This document shows, in pieces, positions 18,121 to 26,937 of a DNA stretch of 64,000 nucleotides. Origin of the DNA: Owenweeksia sp. TMED14 (GTDB lineage Bacteria > Bacteroidota > Bacteroidia > Flavobacteriales > Schleiferiaceae). A model generated the notes under the pieces. That model searched no databases. It saw nothing but the letters and a program-made list of their open reading frames with translations, and was not told where the DNA came from. The stretch is taken from contig CATIRS010000026.1 of NCBI GenBank assembly GCA_949529985.1, forward strand, positions 1-64,000. The letters are read 5' to 3'. The position numbers and the translations under genes were made by a program. The stretch's first letter is position 1, and each line of letters opens with the position of its first letter.

Positions 18121-20406
18121 TTATTTAGTTTGAAACACATCTCCCTTATTAAGGTAATGAGTTTTTCCAGAAACAGTAAAGCTTGTTCGTGGCCCTTTGA
18201 GGTTAGTAATGCTAAAATTGTGTTGATTAATATTGACACTTAAAAAAGCTCCGCGCCAGCGAAGTTTGAAGACCAATTGTGTCCATTTATCAGGAAGCTC
18301 AGGCTGGAAATGTAAATGATCCCCAATAATTTTCATTCCCCCAAATCCATATACAACTGACATCCAGGTTCCTCCCATTGCGGTTATGTGAAGCCCCTGA
18401 TGAACTTCATTATTATAATCATCTAAATCAAGACGAGCTGTTCTTAAATAAAGGCTGTAAGCCTTTCCTTTGTAACCAAGACGATTCGCAAGAATACTAT
18501 GAACGCTAGGACTTAAGGAGCTTTCATGAACAGTAATTGGTTCATAAAAATCAAAATTATTTTTTAAAACCTCCAATGAGGTTTGATCTTCAAAGAAAAA
18601 CATTCCTTGAAGAGTATCTGCTTGCTTTATGTAGCATGACCGAAGGATTCGGTCCCAGCTCCATTTTTGATTGATGGGTAAACTTTCAAGAGGTAAATCC
18701 TTTGCGGGAATAATCTCTTTATCTAAGAACCCGTCCTGTTGGAGGAATATATTGTGTTCTTTACTAAAAGGAAAAAATAAATTTCTGTGAATTTTCTCCC
18801 AATTATTTATTTCCTCACTATTAATTTCAAATTTTGAAGCAAACTTTGAGTACGAGATAGGGTTTTCACTTTCCCAATCTAATGAACACTTTGCTGTATA
18901 TGATAAACACCACGAGGCAATAAAGTTTGTGTAATAATTGTTATTGACGTTGTTTTCATATTCATTTGGCCCTGTTACCCCAAGGATAACATATTTTTTG
19001 CGTTTGCTGCTCCAGCTCACTCTTTGAGCCCAAAAACGAGCAATAGCCACTAAAACCTCGAGGCCCCCTTCTTTTAAATAATTATGGTCTTGAGTATGTC
19101 GGATATAATTATAAATTGCATAAGAAATTGCTCCATTTCGGTGAATTTCTTCAAAAGTAATTTCCCACTCATTATGACATTCTTCACCATTCATTGTCAC
19201 CATTGGATATAGGGCTGCACCATCTTTAAATCCAAGTTTCTTGGCATTTTCAATGGCTTTGTCTAATTGTTTATAACGATAAATGAGTAAGTTTTTGGAA
19301 ACCTCAGCTTCCGCAGAAGCTAAGAAAAACGGAAGGCAATACGCCTCAGTATCCCAATAAGTCGAGCCACCATATTTCTCCCCAGTAAACCCTTTTGGTC
19401 CGATATTTAATCGTGAATCCACACCTGTGAAATTTTGTAATAACTGGAATATATTAAACCTAATCGCCTGTTGTGCTGAACTATCACCTTTAATTTGAAT
19501 ATCAGCCAGCTCCCACTTTTCAAGCCAAGCATTTTTATGTTCGTTAATTAAAGATTTAAATCCTTGTTTTTTAGCTTCTTGTGATCGTTTTTTTGCATGT
19601 GTATTGATGAAATTAGGATCGATATTTTGGGAGTTAACTACAGCTACATATTTATATAGTGTGTATTCCACACCTTGGATGGCATTAACATAGTAATTAG
19701 TTTCGGCATACCCTTTATTCGTTGAAGAGACTCCTGAGTGATTGGTTAATTGACAATCCATAGCTGCGCTTACATGAAAGTCTAATTTTTTCGTCTTACT
19801 ATGCACGAACCCGCGATCTCCGCTACATTCTTCTTTCAGATGATCCCAGAAGGTTTCGCCCCAATTTGAATCAGAGTTTGAGACGTTAAAATCGAGGAAG
19901 GGAGTTATTTTAAGTTCTGTATTTTGATCTAATTTAATTTGGTATTTCATCACAGCTAGCTCATCTTGAGATATGCTTAAAAAACGCTGTGCATTAATAG
20001 TGACCTTTATTCCACTGTTCATTGTAGCCTGAAAGTTTCGACTTAAAACTCCATGCTGCATATCTAATTCACGATAAAAAAAATCAACAGACTTAGCCAC
20101 ATTTAAATCTAATTTCTCCCCATTAATAGTGATATGTATCCCCGAAAAATTAACAGCATTTATGACTTTAGCAAAGTACTCTGGATAGCCGTTTTTCCAC
20201 CATCCCACCTTGGTTTTATCGGGATAATATACTCCCGCTATATAAGTTCCAAGTAAATGATTTCCGCTAAATAATTCTTCATTATTTGCACGTTGCCCCA
20301 TCCGACCGTTTCCAAGAGAAAATAAGCTTTCTGAAATTATCTGTTGTTTAGAGTCCCATTGAGATTCTATTATTTTCCAATCGTTAATATCAATGTTTGG
20401 CTTCAT
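18121..20406 (-). CDS. Glycoside hydrolase family 65 phosphorylase, probably maltose phosphorylase
   Basis: The 761-residue enzyme has no signal peptide, so it is cytoplasmic. The catalytic Glu lies in VTGPNEYENN, and WDTEAYCLP is a substrate-site motif of GH65. With phosphate, maltose phosphorylase gives glucose and beta-glucose-1-phosphate. The gene directly downstream of beta-phosphoglucomutase fits this, because GH65 phosphorylases with beta-glucose-1-P products are typically paired with PgmB. Trehalose or kojibiose phosphorylase are alternatives, but the amylases and MFS transporter around it favour maltose. The ATG at 20406 is preferred over the TTG at 20415. Confidence 0.88.
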   Translation of the reverse strand: MKPNIDINDWKIIESQWDSKQQIISESLFSLGNGRMGQRANNEELFSGNHLLGTYIAGVYYPDKTKVGWWKNGYPEYFAKVINAVNFSGIHITINGEKLDLNVAKSVDFFYRELDMQHGVLSRNFQATMNSGIKVTINAQRFLSISQDELAVMKYQIKLDQNTELKITPFLDFNVSNSDSNWGETFWDHLKEECSGDRGFVHSKTKKLDFHVSAAMDCQLTNHSGVSSTNKGYAETNYYVNAIQGVEYTLYKYVAVVNSQNIDPNFINTHAKKRSQEAKKQGFKSLINEHKNAWLEKWELADIQIKGDSSAQQAIRFNIFQLLQNFTGVDSRLNIGPKGFTGEKYGGSTYWDTEAYCLPFFLASAEAEVSKNLLIYRYKQLDKAIENAKKLGFKDGAALYPMVTMNGEECHNEWEITFEEIHRNGAISYAIYNYIRHTQDHNYLKEGGLEVLVAIARFWAQRVSWSSKRKKYVILGVTGPNEYENNVNNNYYTNFIASWCLSYTAKCSLDWESENPISYSKFASKFEINSEEINNWEKIHRNLFFPFSKEHNIFLQQDGFLDKEIIPAKDLPLESLPINQKWSWDRILRSCYIKQADTLQGMFFFEDQTSLEVLKNNFDFYEPITVHESSLSPSVHSILANRLGYKGKAYSLYLRTARLDLDDYNNEVHQGLHITAMGGTWMSVVYGFGGMKIIGDHLHFQPELPDKWTQLVFKLRWRGAFLSVNINQHNFSITNLKGPRTSFTVSGKTHYLNKGDVFQTK

Positions 20407-20422
20407 TTTAATCAAATAATCA

Positions 20423-21079
20423 TTACGATAAATGGTCAGATATGAAAGTATTTATATCGACAACTTCCTCCAAAGACTTAATAATTACATTAGCCCCTTT
20501 TAAATTATCGCGGCTTCCCACACCAACACACTTCATGCCCCCTCTTTTTGCAGCAATTATACCTGCTTGTGCATCTTCAAATACAATGCATTCCTCGGGT
20601 GGAATCTCAAGTAACTTTGCCCCCTCGAGAAACACTTTTGGATTAGGCTTTGAGATGGTTACAAGATTACCATCAATAATTTTATCAAATGCATTTATTA
20701 GGTTTATCTTTTTCAAGATTAAAATGGCATTTTTAGAGGCAGATCCCAGAGCTATTTTGTAGCCTTCTTCGCGAGATTTGGTTAGCAATTGTTCAGCCCC
20801 TAGAAGGACGTCATCAGGCTTCATATTTTTAATATGTTCAAGATACCAATTGTTTTTAAGCTCTAGCCAATGATTTTTTTCTTCGGCAGGAAGCTGAATA
20901 CTTCCTAAGTTTAAAATAATTTCTAAAGAATTGATTCGAGAAATTCCTTTTAACTTTTCGTTCTCTTTTTCCTCAAACGGTATTTTTAATTTTTTAGCGA
21001 CTTTTTTCCATGCTTTGAAATGGTATTTTGCAGTATCTACAATTACACCATCCAGGTCAAAGATCAGAGCGCGAATCAA
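20423..21079 (-). CDS. pgmB: Beta-phosphoglucomutase
   Basis: This 218-residue HAD-superfamily protein begins with FDLDGVIVDT, giving the nucleophile Asp and the acid/base Asp two residues later. It also has LGSASKN (motif II), KPNPKVFL (motif III Lys) and FEDAQAGI (motif IV acid). It isomerises beta-glucose-1-P to glucose-6-P. It must start with TTG at 21079, because there is no ATG before the catalytic motif. That TTG overlaps the TGA of the upstream kinase gene (TTGA), implying translational coupling. The GH65 gene begins 16 bp downstream. Confidence 0.92.
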   Translation of the reverse strand: MIRALIFDLDGVIVDTAKYHFKAWKKVAKKLKIPFEEKENEKLKGISRINSLEIILNLGSIQLPAEEKNHWLELKNNWYLEHIKNMKPDDVLLGAEQLLTKSREEGYKIALGSASKNAILILKKINLINAFDKIIDGNLVTISKPNPKVFLEGAKLLEIPPEECIVFEDAQAGIIAAKRGGMKCVGVGSRDNLKGANVIIKSLEEVVDINTFISDHLS

Positions 21080-21954
21080 ACCTTGAATTGCTTATTAAGT
21101 ATCCCTAATTTTTCAATGTGATAACCGACTAATAAATTCACTGGTTTTGCTTGAGTTCGCCCGTAATTAATATTTAAGTTGCTGCATTCTTCTATTAGAA
21201 TGCTCTCGAATGCCTTTGCAACAGATCCAACAAAGCTTACCGGAACCCTATTTTTTGCTTCATTAAAACATAAAACATGAATTTTAAGGAACTTTTGAAA
21301 TCCCTCTTTCACAATGTTTTTTATATACGAATGTTTTGAATATTCTCCGGCAAACTTTGAAAACGAAGCTAAATAGACATTTGCATGTTTTTGATTATAA
21401 ACTTTTTCTAGAATCTCTTCTTTCGATGTGTCATATTGCTTTGAGAAAGCTAAACTCAACTCTGAGGGCATTCGATTGTATATCCAGTCAGCACATAATT
21501 GTTTTCCAATGGAGCTTGCTGAACCTTCATCTCCAAGTATATAAGCGAGAGCTGGAACTTTTTCATAAACTTCCTCACCATCAAAGAAACATGAATTAGA
21601 CCCTGTACCCAAAATGCATACAATATGTGGGATGCCTTGATATGTTGCAAAAGCAGCAGCCTTCAGGTCGTGATCAATGTTTATATAAGCATTTTTAAAC
21701 ACTTTAGTAAGCCCGTCAAATACCTTTTTATTCAATTTTTCAGAACTGCAACCGGCCCCATAGAACCATACCTGTTCGATATTTTTAGATATTGCTAAAA
21801 TTTCAGGATGATCTTTTAGTGTTTTTTCAATAAATTCAGCTGAATGAAAGTAGGGGTTAAAGCCCATGATTGACCACCTTGTTATTTCTACTCCTTCAAG
21901 ATCTAAGCATATCCAATCTGCCTTGGTAGAACCACTTTCAATTATTAATATCAT
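21076..21954 (-). CDS. BadF/BadG-family ATPase, sugar kinase (glucose or N-acetylglucosamine type)
   Basis: The protein has 292 residues. The phosphate-1 motif ESGSTKADW and the adenosine/phosphate-2 segment CILGTGSNS belong to the ASKHA fold, and LGDEGSASSIG is typical of the N-acetylglucosamine-kinase branch. In this operon it could phosphorylate the free glucose released by GH65, which is an inference from context. The ATG at 21954 lies 10 bp after the gapA stop and is preferred over an upstream TTG that would overlap gapA. Confidence 0.8.
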   Translation of the reverse strand: MILIIESGSTKADWICLDLEGVEITRWSIMGFNPYFHSAEFIEKTLKDHPEILAISKNIEQVWFYGAGCSSEKLNKKVFDGLTKVFKNAYINIDHDLKAAAFATYQGIPHIVCILGTGSNSCFFDGEEVYEKVPALAYILGDEGSASSIGKQLCADWIYNRMPSELSLAFSKQYDTSKEEILEKVYNQKHANVYLASFSKFAGEYSKHSYIKNIVKEGFQKFLKIHVLCFNEAKNRVPVSFVGSVAKAFESILIEECSNLNINYGRTQAKPVNLLVGYHIEKLGILNKQFKV

Positions 21955-21964
21955 CAGAAATGTT

Positions 21965-22957
21965 TCAAAGGTTTGCAAAATGTTCAGTCATATCAGCCAT
22001 TCTGGCAGAGTACCCGGCTTCATTATCATACCAACCCATTATTTTTATCAAATTTTCATTTACGGAAGTGATCCCAGAGTCAAAAATACATGAATGATTA
22101 TTGCCAATGATATCTGAAGAAACAATCGGGTCTTCAGTGTATTCCATAATTCCTTTCAAGTATGAATTTGCAGCAGACCTCATTGCTGAATTCACTTCTT
22201 CTTTCGTAACATTACGATTTAATTCTATTGTAATATCCGTAGCTGATCCTGTAATTACAGGCACTCTAATCGCGTAGCCATCTAATTTCCCTTTTAATTC
22301 TGGTAAAACTAATCCAACGGCTTTTGCAGCTCCGGTAGTCGTCGGGATCATGTTTACTGCGGCAGCTCTAGCTCGACGAAGATCTTTGTGCGGAGCGTCC
22401 TGAATGCTTTGGTCGCTAGTATAAGCATGCACAGTTAACATAAAGCCTTTTTTAACTCCGAAATGATCATTCAATACCTTCATCATTGGGGCTAGGCAAT
22501 TGGTAGTACATGAAGCATTACTAAAGATTAGATCATCTTTTGTTAAAAGATGATCGTTAACTCCAAGAACAATTGTTTTAACATTACCCTTAGAAGGGGC
22601 AGATAGACCTACTTTTTTTGCGCCGGCGGCTATATGCATTCGTAGTTGTTCTTCCGACGTGAAAAGCCCAGTAGATTCAATAACTAGATCAATCCCTAGC
22701 TTTCCCCAAGGCAATTCAGATGGATTTCTAACTGCAGTTACAATGATCTCATTTCCATCTACAATTAAGCTATTTGAAGTGTGGTCTATTGTCCCAGGAA
22801 AGATACCATGAGCGCTGTCATATTTCAAAAGATGTGCAAGTGTTGCAGTATCTGTTAAGTCGTTAATAGCAACAACTTTGAGAGTTGATTTTTTTAAAAT
22901 GTTTCGAAAAGTGAGTCGACCAATACGACCAAATCCATTAATTGCAATTTTTTTCAT
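21965..22957 (-). CDS. gapA: Glyceraldehyde-3-phosphate dehydrogenase, type I
   Basis: The 330-residue protein has INGFGRIGR (NAD-binding), an Asp in AINDL that favours NAD over NADP, and the active-site SNASCTTN. It oxidises glyceraldehyde-3-P to 1,3-bisphosphoglycerate. It lies 23 bp downstream of pfkA in the same operon as the maltose enzymes, linking central glycolysis to glucan use. Confidence 0.96.
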   Translation of the reverse strand: MKKIAINGFGRIGRLTFRNILKKSTLKVVAINDLTDTATLAHLLKYDSAHGIFPGTIDHTSNSLIVDGNEIIVTAVRNPSELPWGKLGIDLVIESTGLFTSEEQLRMHIAAGAKKVGLSAPSKGNVKTIVLGVNDHLLTKDDLIFSNASCTTNCLAPMMKVLNDHFGVKKGFMLTVHAYTSDQSIQDAPHKDLRRARAAAVNMIPTTTGAAKAVGLVLPELKGKLDGYAIRVPVITGSATDITIELNRNVTKEEVNSAMRSAANSYLKGIMEYTEDPIVSSDIIGNNHSCIFDSGITSVNENLIKIMGWYDNEAGYSARMADMTEHFANL

Positions 22958-22980
22958 GTTTTGGTTAAATAATTAAATAA

Positions 22981-23958
22981 TTAAATAGATAAAATCTTAG
23001 CTATTCTGTGAAGCTCCATATTTAAGGGAGCCTTATTGAAAATGGCTTGTTGCAAAAACGTATATTCAAGATGATTATTTACAAGGCCAACCATGACATC
23101 TGACTTTCCGTTTAATAGGCCTTCTACCGCTGCAACGCCTAAAATACTTGCATTTACTCGATCCAATGAACTAGGCGAACCGCCACGCTGTACATGTCCC
23201 AGAATTGTAACTTTAACATCAATTTTTGGGTATCTGGAAATGATGGATTTAGAAATTTCAAAAGGGCTTCCTAGCCTATTGCCTTCTGCGACAACTATAA
23301 TGTTACTTGTTTTTTTATTTTTCGCCCCCCGTTCCACAGACTCAAGCAATTCATCTATTGAAGTATTCATTTCTGGAAGAACTATTTCTAAAGCGCCAGT
23401 CGATACTCCTGAATTTAAAGCAATAAAACCCGCATCTCGCCCCATAACTTCGACAATAAAAAGTCTATTATGACTATTCGCGGTATCTCTTATTTTATCG
23501 ATACAACTTTTTACTGTATTACATGCTGTGTCAAATCCTATGGTAGAGTCTGTTCCAAAAAGATCATTATCAATAGTTCCAGGAATTCCAATTACCGGGA
23601 TTCCGTGTTCTTCATTTAAAAGATGCGCCCCAGTAAGTGTTCCATCTCCACCGATAACTATAAGTCCATCAATTTTTTTAGATTTCAGATTAATTGCCGC
23701 TTTTTTTCGCCCCTCTATTGTTCTAAAAAAATCACTTCGTGCAGACTTTAATATTGTCCCACCTTGAGAAAGTATACCCTTAACGCTCCTTGCATTCATA
23801 GACATAAAATCTCCTTCCATCAGGCCATCATATCCTCTTATTACGCCAAAGACATTTTTATCATAAAACACACAGGTTCTAACGACTGCTCGAATTATGG
23901 CATTCATACCGGGAGAATCTCCTCCAGAAGTTAATACAGCTATGTTTTTTTTTGACAT
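22981..23958 (-). CDS. pfkA: ATP-dependent 6-phosphofructokinase
   Basis: The 325-residue protein carries TSGGDSPGMN (nucleotide site), IGGDGTL, and TIDNDLFGTDSTIGFDTA (catalytic Asp). Gly in the GGDGT motif indicates an ATP-type and not a pyrophosphate-type enzyme. It is the first gene of the glycolysis/maltose operon, so its promoter probably lies in the 92-bp gap shared with the divergent Nudix regulator. Confidence 0.96.
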   Translation of the reverse strand: MSKKNIAVLTSGGDSPGMNAIIRAVVRTCVFYDKNVFGVIRGYDGLMEGDFMSMNARSVKGILSQGGTILKSARSDFFRTIEGRKKAAINLKSKKIDGLIVIGGDGTLTGAHLLNEEHGIPVIGIPGTIDNDLFGTDSTIGFDTACNTVKSCIDKIRDTANSHNRLFIVEVMGRDAGFIALNSGVSTGALEIVLPEMNTSIDELLESVERGAKNKKTSNIIVVAEGNRLGSPFEISKSIISRYPKIDVKVTILGHVQRGGSPSSLDRVNASILGVAAVEGLLNGKSDVMVGLVNNHLEYTFLQQAIFNKAPLNMELHRIAKILSI

Positions 23959-23981
23959 AAAAAAACGTTAATCATCAAAGA

Positions 23982-24000
23982 TAGTGTATAATCTACCCTA
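23982..24000. promoter_or_regulatory. Candidate operator 1 in the pfkA/regulator divergent region
   Basis: TAGTGTA-TAATC-TACCCTA is an imperfect inverted repeat with 6 of 7 pairs. It shares TAGTGTA-N5-TAC with site 2, exactly 40 bp away. It is probably a site for the adjacent Nudix-type regulator, which is an inference from position. Confidence 0.45.
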
Positions 24001-24021
24001 ACTAATAAAGGCAAGAATAGG

Positions 24022-24040
24022 TAGTGTATCAATTACATTT
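24022..24040. promoter_or_regulatory. Candidate operator 2 in the pfkA/regulator divergent region
   Basis: TAGTGTA-TCAAT-TACATTT has the same left half and spacing as site 1, with a weaker right half (5 of 7 pairs). It ends 10 bp before the regulator start codon. The 40-bp offset equals about four helical turns and would put both sites on one face of the DNA. Confidence 0.4.
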
Positions 24041-24050
24041 GTCATGATTT

Positions 24051-24737
24051 ATGATAAATCCTAATATTTCTGTTGATTGTGTAGTTTTTGGCTTTGATGG
24101 CCAAAATTTAAATCTACTTCTTATTGAGCAAAAAGATGTTGGTCAAATGAGAAGGTTTGCTCTTCCTGGTGATCATGTAGATGAGGATGAAAATCTTGAT
24201 GAGGCCGCTACGAGAGTTCTTAAAGAATTAACTAATTTAAGTGGTCTTTATCTGACACAGAGTGGCGCATTTGGTGATATTAATCGCGTGAAAAACATCA
24301 AGGATCTGCCTTGGCTTAAAAGCAATAGACAGAATCCCGAAGCTAGAGTTATTACAATCGCTTATTACGCCCTTGTTAAGATGGAAGATTTTAATCCATC
24401 AGCTTCAAGTTTTGCAAATAGAGTTTTTTGGCAAGGGGTCTATGACATTCCAGAGCTTGCCTTTGATCATTCTAAAATTGTAATAAAAGCATTAGATAGG
24501 CTCAGGCAAGAAGTTAGTGAGCTAAGGGTTGGGCATGAGCTCTTGTCAGAGAAATTCACTTTAACACAGATGCAATCTCTATTTGAGTCAATATTGAATT
24601 CATCATTTGATAAAAGAAATTTCAGAAAAAAAGCATTAAATGACTCTTGGGTTATTCCTCTAGATGAAAAACAAACAGGTGTTTTTCACAAACCAGCGAG
24701 ACTTTATTCTTGGAATAAGGATAGACAGTCTATTTAA
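24051..24737 (+). CDS. Nudix-related transcriptional regulator (NrtR/AraR type)
   Basis: The protein has 228 residues. Residues 1-150 form a Nudix fold, but the Nudix box (about 40-66) is degenerate: the metal-binding REUXEE core reads KELTNL, so hydrolysis is unlikely. The C-terminal part, with DKRNFRKK, DEKQTGVFHKPARLY and basic residues, is the winged helix-turn-helix found in NrtR-family regulators. In Bacteroides a member of this family controls arabinose genes. Here it lies between the divergent maltose operon and the sugar transporter, so it probably senses a sugar or sugar phosphate and controls both. The transporter gene starts 7 bp downstream. Confidence 0.85.
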   Translation: MINPNISVDCVVFGFDGQNLNLLLIEQKDVGQMRRFALPGDHVDEDENLDEAATRVLKELTNLSGLYLTQSGAFGDINRVKNIKDLPWLKSNRQNPEARVITIAYYALVKMEDFNPSASSFANRVFWQGVYDIPELAFDHSKIVIKALDRLRQEVSELRVGHELLSEKFTLTQMQSLFESILNSSFDKRNFRKKALNDSWVIPLDEKQTGVFHKPARLYSWNKDRQSI

Positions 24738-24744
24738 AACAAAA

Positions 24745-26124
24745 ATGAGACAAGAATTAAAAAAACAAAATCTGAGTTTTTTCCAAATTTGGAATATGAG
24801 TTTTGGATTTTTAGGAATTCAATTTGGCTTTGCACTCCAAGGAGGGTTCATGAGTCGAATATTTCAAAATTTAGGTGCTACTGAGGAAGAAATACCAATG
24901 CTATGGATTGCAGCACCTCTTACCGGATTAATTGTTCAACCAATTATTGGCTATTTAAGTGATAATACTTGGAGCCCTCGTTGGGGACGTCGGAGACCAT
25001 TTTTTCTTATTGGCGCTATTCTTTCAAGTATAACATTATTGTTCATTCCTCACAGTCCTGCATTATGGATAGCAGCAGGGGCATTATGGGTTTTAGATGC
25101 ATCTATAAATATTTCTATGGAGCCGTTTCGGGCTTTAGTGGCGGATAAGCTACCAGAATCACAGAGAAGTTATGGGTTTGTGATACAAACCTTGATTATT
25201 GGAATTGGGACTTGGGTTGCTTCAAGTCTGCCACTTTTAATGAGTAGTCTTGGCGTTAGTAATGTATCTCACCCCGGTGAAGTTCCCCTCTCAATTAAAG
25301 TTGCTTTTGCTATTGGTTCATTGATTTTTTTACTTGCTATCCTTTATACTGTTTTCACTACCAAGGAATACCCACCTGAGGATTTAGAAGAATTTAATCG
25401 AATTAAAAAAGAAAAAATTAAATCATCTAACCTGGTAATTGAAGTATTTAATAATCTTCGAACGATGCCAATAACAATGCGGAAGCTAGGCTTAGTTCAA
25501 TTTTTTTCTTGGTTTGCTTTTTTTAGTATGTGGTCTCTGGCAACACCAGCATTAACAGATCATGTATTTAAATCCCCCAAACCCAATAAAATAGAGTGGA
25601 GCACATCAACGGCATTTGAAAAAAAAGAGTATGAAGTAGCTGATAGGTCATATAATGACGCTGCGGATGAAGTTGGGGCTTATATGGGCTACTATGGTTT
25701 GAGCTCTATGTTATTTGCTCTTCTATTAACTTTTTATACTTCACGAAAAAGAATCAATCGTAAGTATTTACATATGTTTTCTTTAATAGCTGGTGGGATA
25801 GGATTCTTGAGTATGTATTGGATAAAAGATTCAAGTATGCTTTTTTTCAGCTTTGCTTTAATAGGGATTTCTTGGGGATCTATATTAAGTATGCCTTACG
25901 CTATGTTAAGCTCATTTATTGATCCTAATAAAATGGGACTATTCATGGGTATTTTTAATATGTTTATTGTGCTACCTCAAATTCTAGCAGCCAAAGCATT
26001 GAGTTCAATATACCAGATCATTGGTCCAGGAGCTATACATGCGATGGTATTAGCCGGGATATGTCTTCTTTTAGCAGCTGGTTCAATGATATTGATAACA
26101 GATAAAAAGGCAATTCAAGGCTGA
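24745..26124 (+). CDS. MFS sugar transporter, SLC45/MalT-like (probable maltose importer)
   Basis: The 459-residue protein has twelve predicted membrane segments. Motifs of the glycoside-pentoside/SLC45-like group are GIQFGFALQ in helix 1 and RWGRRRPFF in loop 2-3. A long polar insertion lies around residues 290-325, between helices 7 and 8. It would import maltose with a cation for intracellular phosphorolysis. The ATG at 24745 is chosen because the upstream in-frame ATG (24664) lies deep in the regulator gene and adds a non-family extension. The gene is co-transcribed with the Nudix regulator and ends at a strong terminator. Confidence 0.88.
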   Translation: MRQELKKQNLSFFQIWNMSFGFLGIQFGFALQGGFMSRIFQNLGATEEEIPMLWIAAPLTGLIVQPIIGYLSDNTWSPRWGRRRPFFLIGAILSSITLLFIPHSPALWIAAGALWVLDASINISMEPFRALVADKLPESQRSYGFVIQTLIIGIGTWVASSLPLLMSSLGVSNVSHPGEVPLSIKVAFAIGSLIFLLAILYTVFTTKEYPPEDLEEFNRIKKEKIKSSNLVIEVFNNLRTMPITMRKLGLVQFFSWFAFFSMWSLATPALTDHVFKSPKPNKIEWSTSTAFEKKEYEVADRSYNDAADEVGAYMGYYGLSSMLFALLLTFYTSRKRINRKYLHMFSLIAGGIGFLSMYWIKDSSMLFFSFALIGISWGSILSMPYAMLSSFIDPNKMGLFMGIFNMFIVLPQILAAKALSSIYQIIGPGAIHAMVLAGICLLLAAGSMILITDKKAIQG

Positions 26125-26144
26125 GAAATTTATAATTAATAAAC

Positions 26145-26176
26145 AAAAAAGGGCGCTTTAATCAAGCGCCCTTTTT
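26145..26176. terminator. Bidirectional terminator between the MFS gene and the cold-shock gene
   Basis: GGGCGCTT and AAGCGCCC form a perfect GC-rich stem with a 5-nt loop, flanked by A- and T-runs on both sides. It serves the two convergent genes. Confidence 0.92.
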
Positions 26177-26197
26177 GTTTGAGGTCTAAAAAGTAAC

Positions 26198-26389
26198 TTA
26201 GAGCTTACGCACATTAGATGCTTGTAGGCCGCGCTTACCTTCTTTTAATTCAAACTCTACTTCGTCGCCGTCGGCGATAGGTTCGAGTGTTCCTGTGATG
26301 TGAACGAAGAAATCTCCTTCGCCATCGTTATCCTTAATGAATCCAAAGCCTTTGGTTGCATCGAAGAATTTTACTGTTCCGTTTTTCAT
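26198..26389 (-). CDS. Cold-shock protein, CspA family
   Basis: The 63-residue single OB-fold protein has KGFGFI (RNP1) and DFFVHI (RNP2), the nucleic-acid-binding surface of CspA proteins. It binds single-stranded RNA and DNA and acts as an RNA chaperone. The region upstream of its start can form a long-loop hairpin (26414-26453), a possible 5'-UTR element. It is transcribed alone. Confidence 0.95.
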   Translation of the reverse strand: MKNGTVKFFDATKGFGFIKDNDGEGDFFVHITGTLEPIADGDEVEFELKEGKRGLQASNVRKL

Positions 26390-26413
26390 GTTTTATTGAG
26401 ATCTGAGAATTTA

Positions 26414-26453
26414 ATGGGTGCAAAGAAAAGTCTTTTTTTTCGAACTGCACCAT
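26414..26453 (-). promoter_or_regulatory. Possible leader hairpin of the cold-shock gene
   Basis: ATGGGTGCA (26414-26422) and TGCACCAT (26446-26453) are inverted with one bulge around a 23-nt loop rich in A and T. If the csp transcript starts upstream of 26453, this lies in its 5' leader. The transcript start is not known. Confidence 0.3.
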
Positions 26454-26489
26454 TTTTTTTTGAAAAAAATGAATTAAAGACTGATTCGC

Positions 26490-26921
26490 TCAAATTTTCT
26501 CCATATTTAATACTGTGCTCTCAAGAGAAAGAACTCTTATTGTGTCGCCTTTTGACAAAGAGAGATCACATTTGCAGTCCCATGGTACACCATCGATATC
26601 AGAATAGAAATGTTCACCTGCATAAACATTTGAAGCAACGATACTCTCTTTGCCTATCATTGCTTCTGCATTTGTCGGAATCCCATTCGCTCCAAGATAG
26701 TTTTTAAAAATAGGACGTATTGAGATCAAGGAAATACCACCACCAATAATAAATGCTAAAAGTTGGAGACTAGCAGGCCCTCCAAGCCATGCTGTTCCGG
26801 AAGCTAAAAATGCTCCAACAGCAATGCTGGCTAGAAAAAACCCAGGGGTAAACATTTCAAGTACAAGTAAGAAAACACCAATTGCAAACCAAAGTGTTAC
26901 AGGAGTCATATATTCTATCAT
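26490..26921 (-). CDS. NfeD-like membrane protein (short form)
   Basis: The protein has 143 residues. The N-terminal 80 residues form about three membrane segments, with GPASLQLL between them. The C-terminal segment (from about 85) is a small OB-like domain with IGKESIVAS and GDTIRVL, typical of short NfeD proteins. These usually pair with a stomatin/SPFH protein in membrane organisation. Here the SPFH gene (28230-29213) is close, but an MFS gene stands between. Confidence 0.8.
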   Translation of the reverse strand: MIEYMTPVTLWFAIGVFLLVLEMFTPGFFLASIAVGAFLASGTAWLGGPASLQLLAFIIGGGISLISIRPIFKNYLGANGIPTNAEAMIGKESIVASNVYAGEHFYSDIDGVPWDCKCDLSLSKGDTIRVLSLESTVLNMEKI

Positions 26922-26937
26922 ACATTAAATTTAAGTA

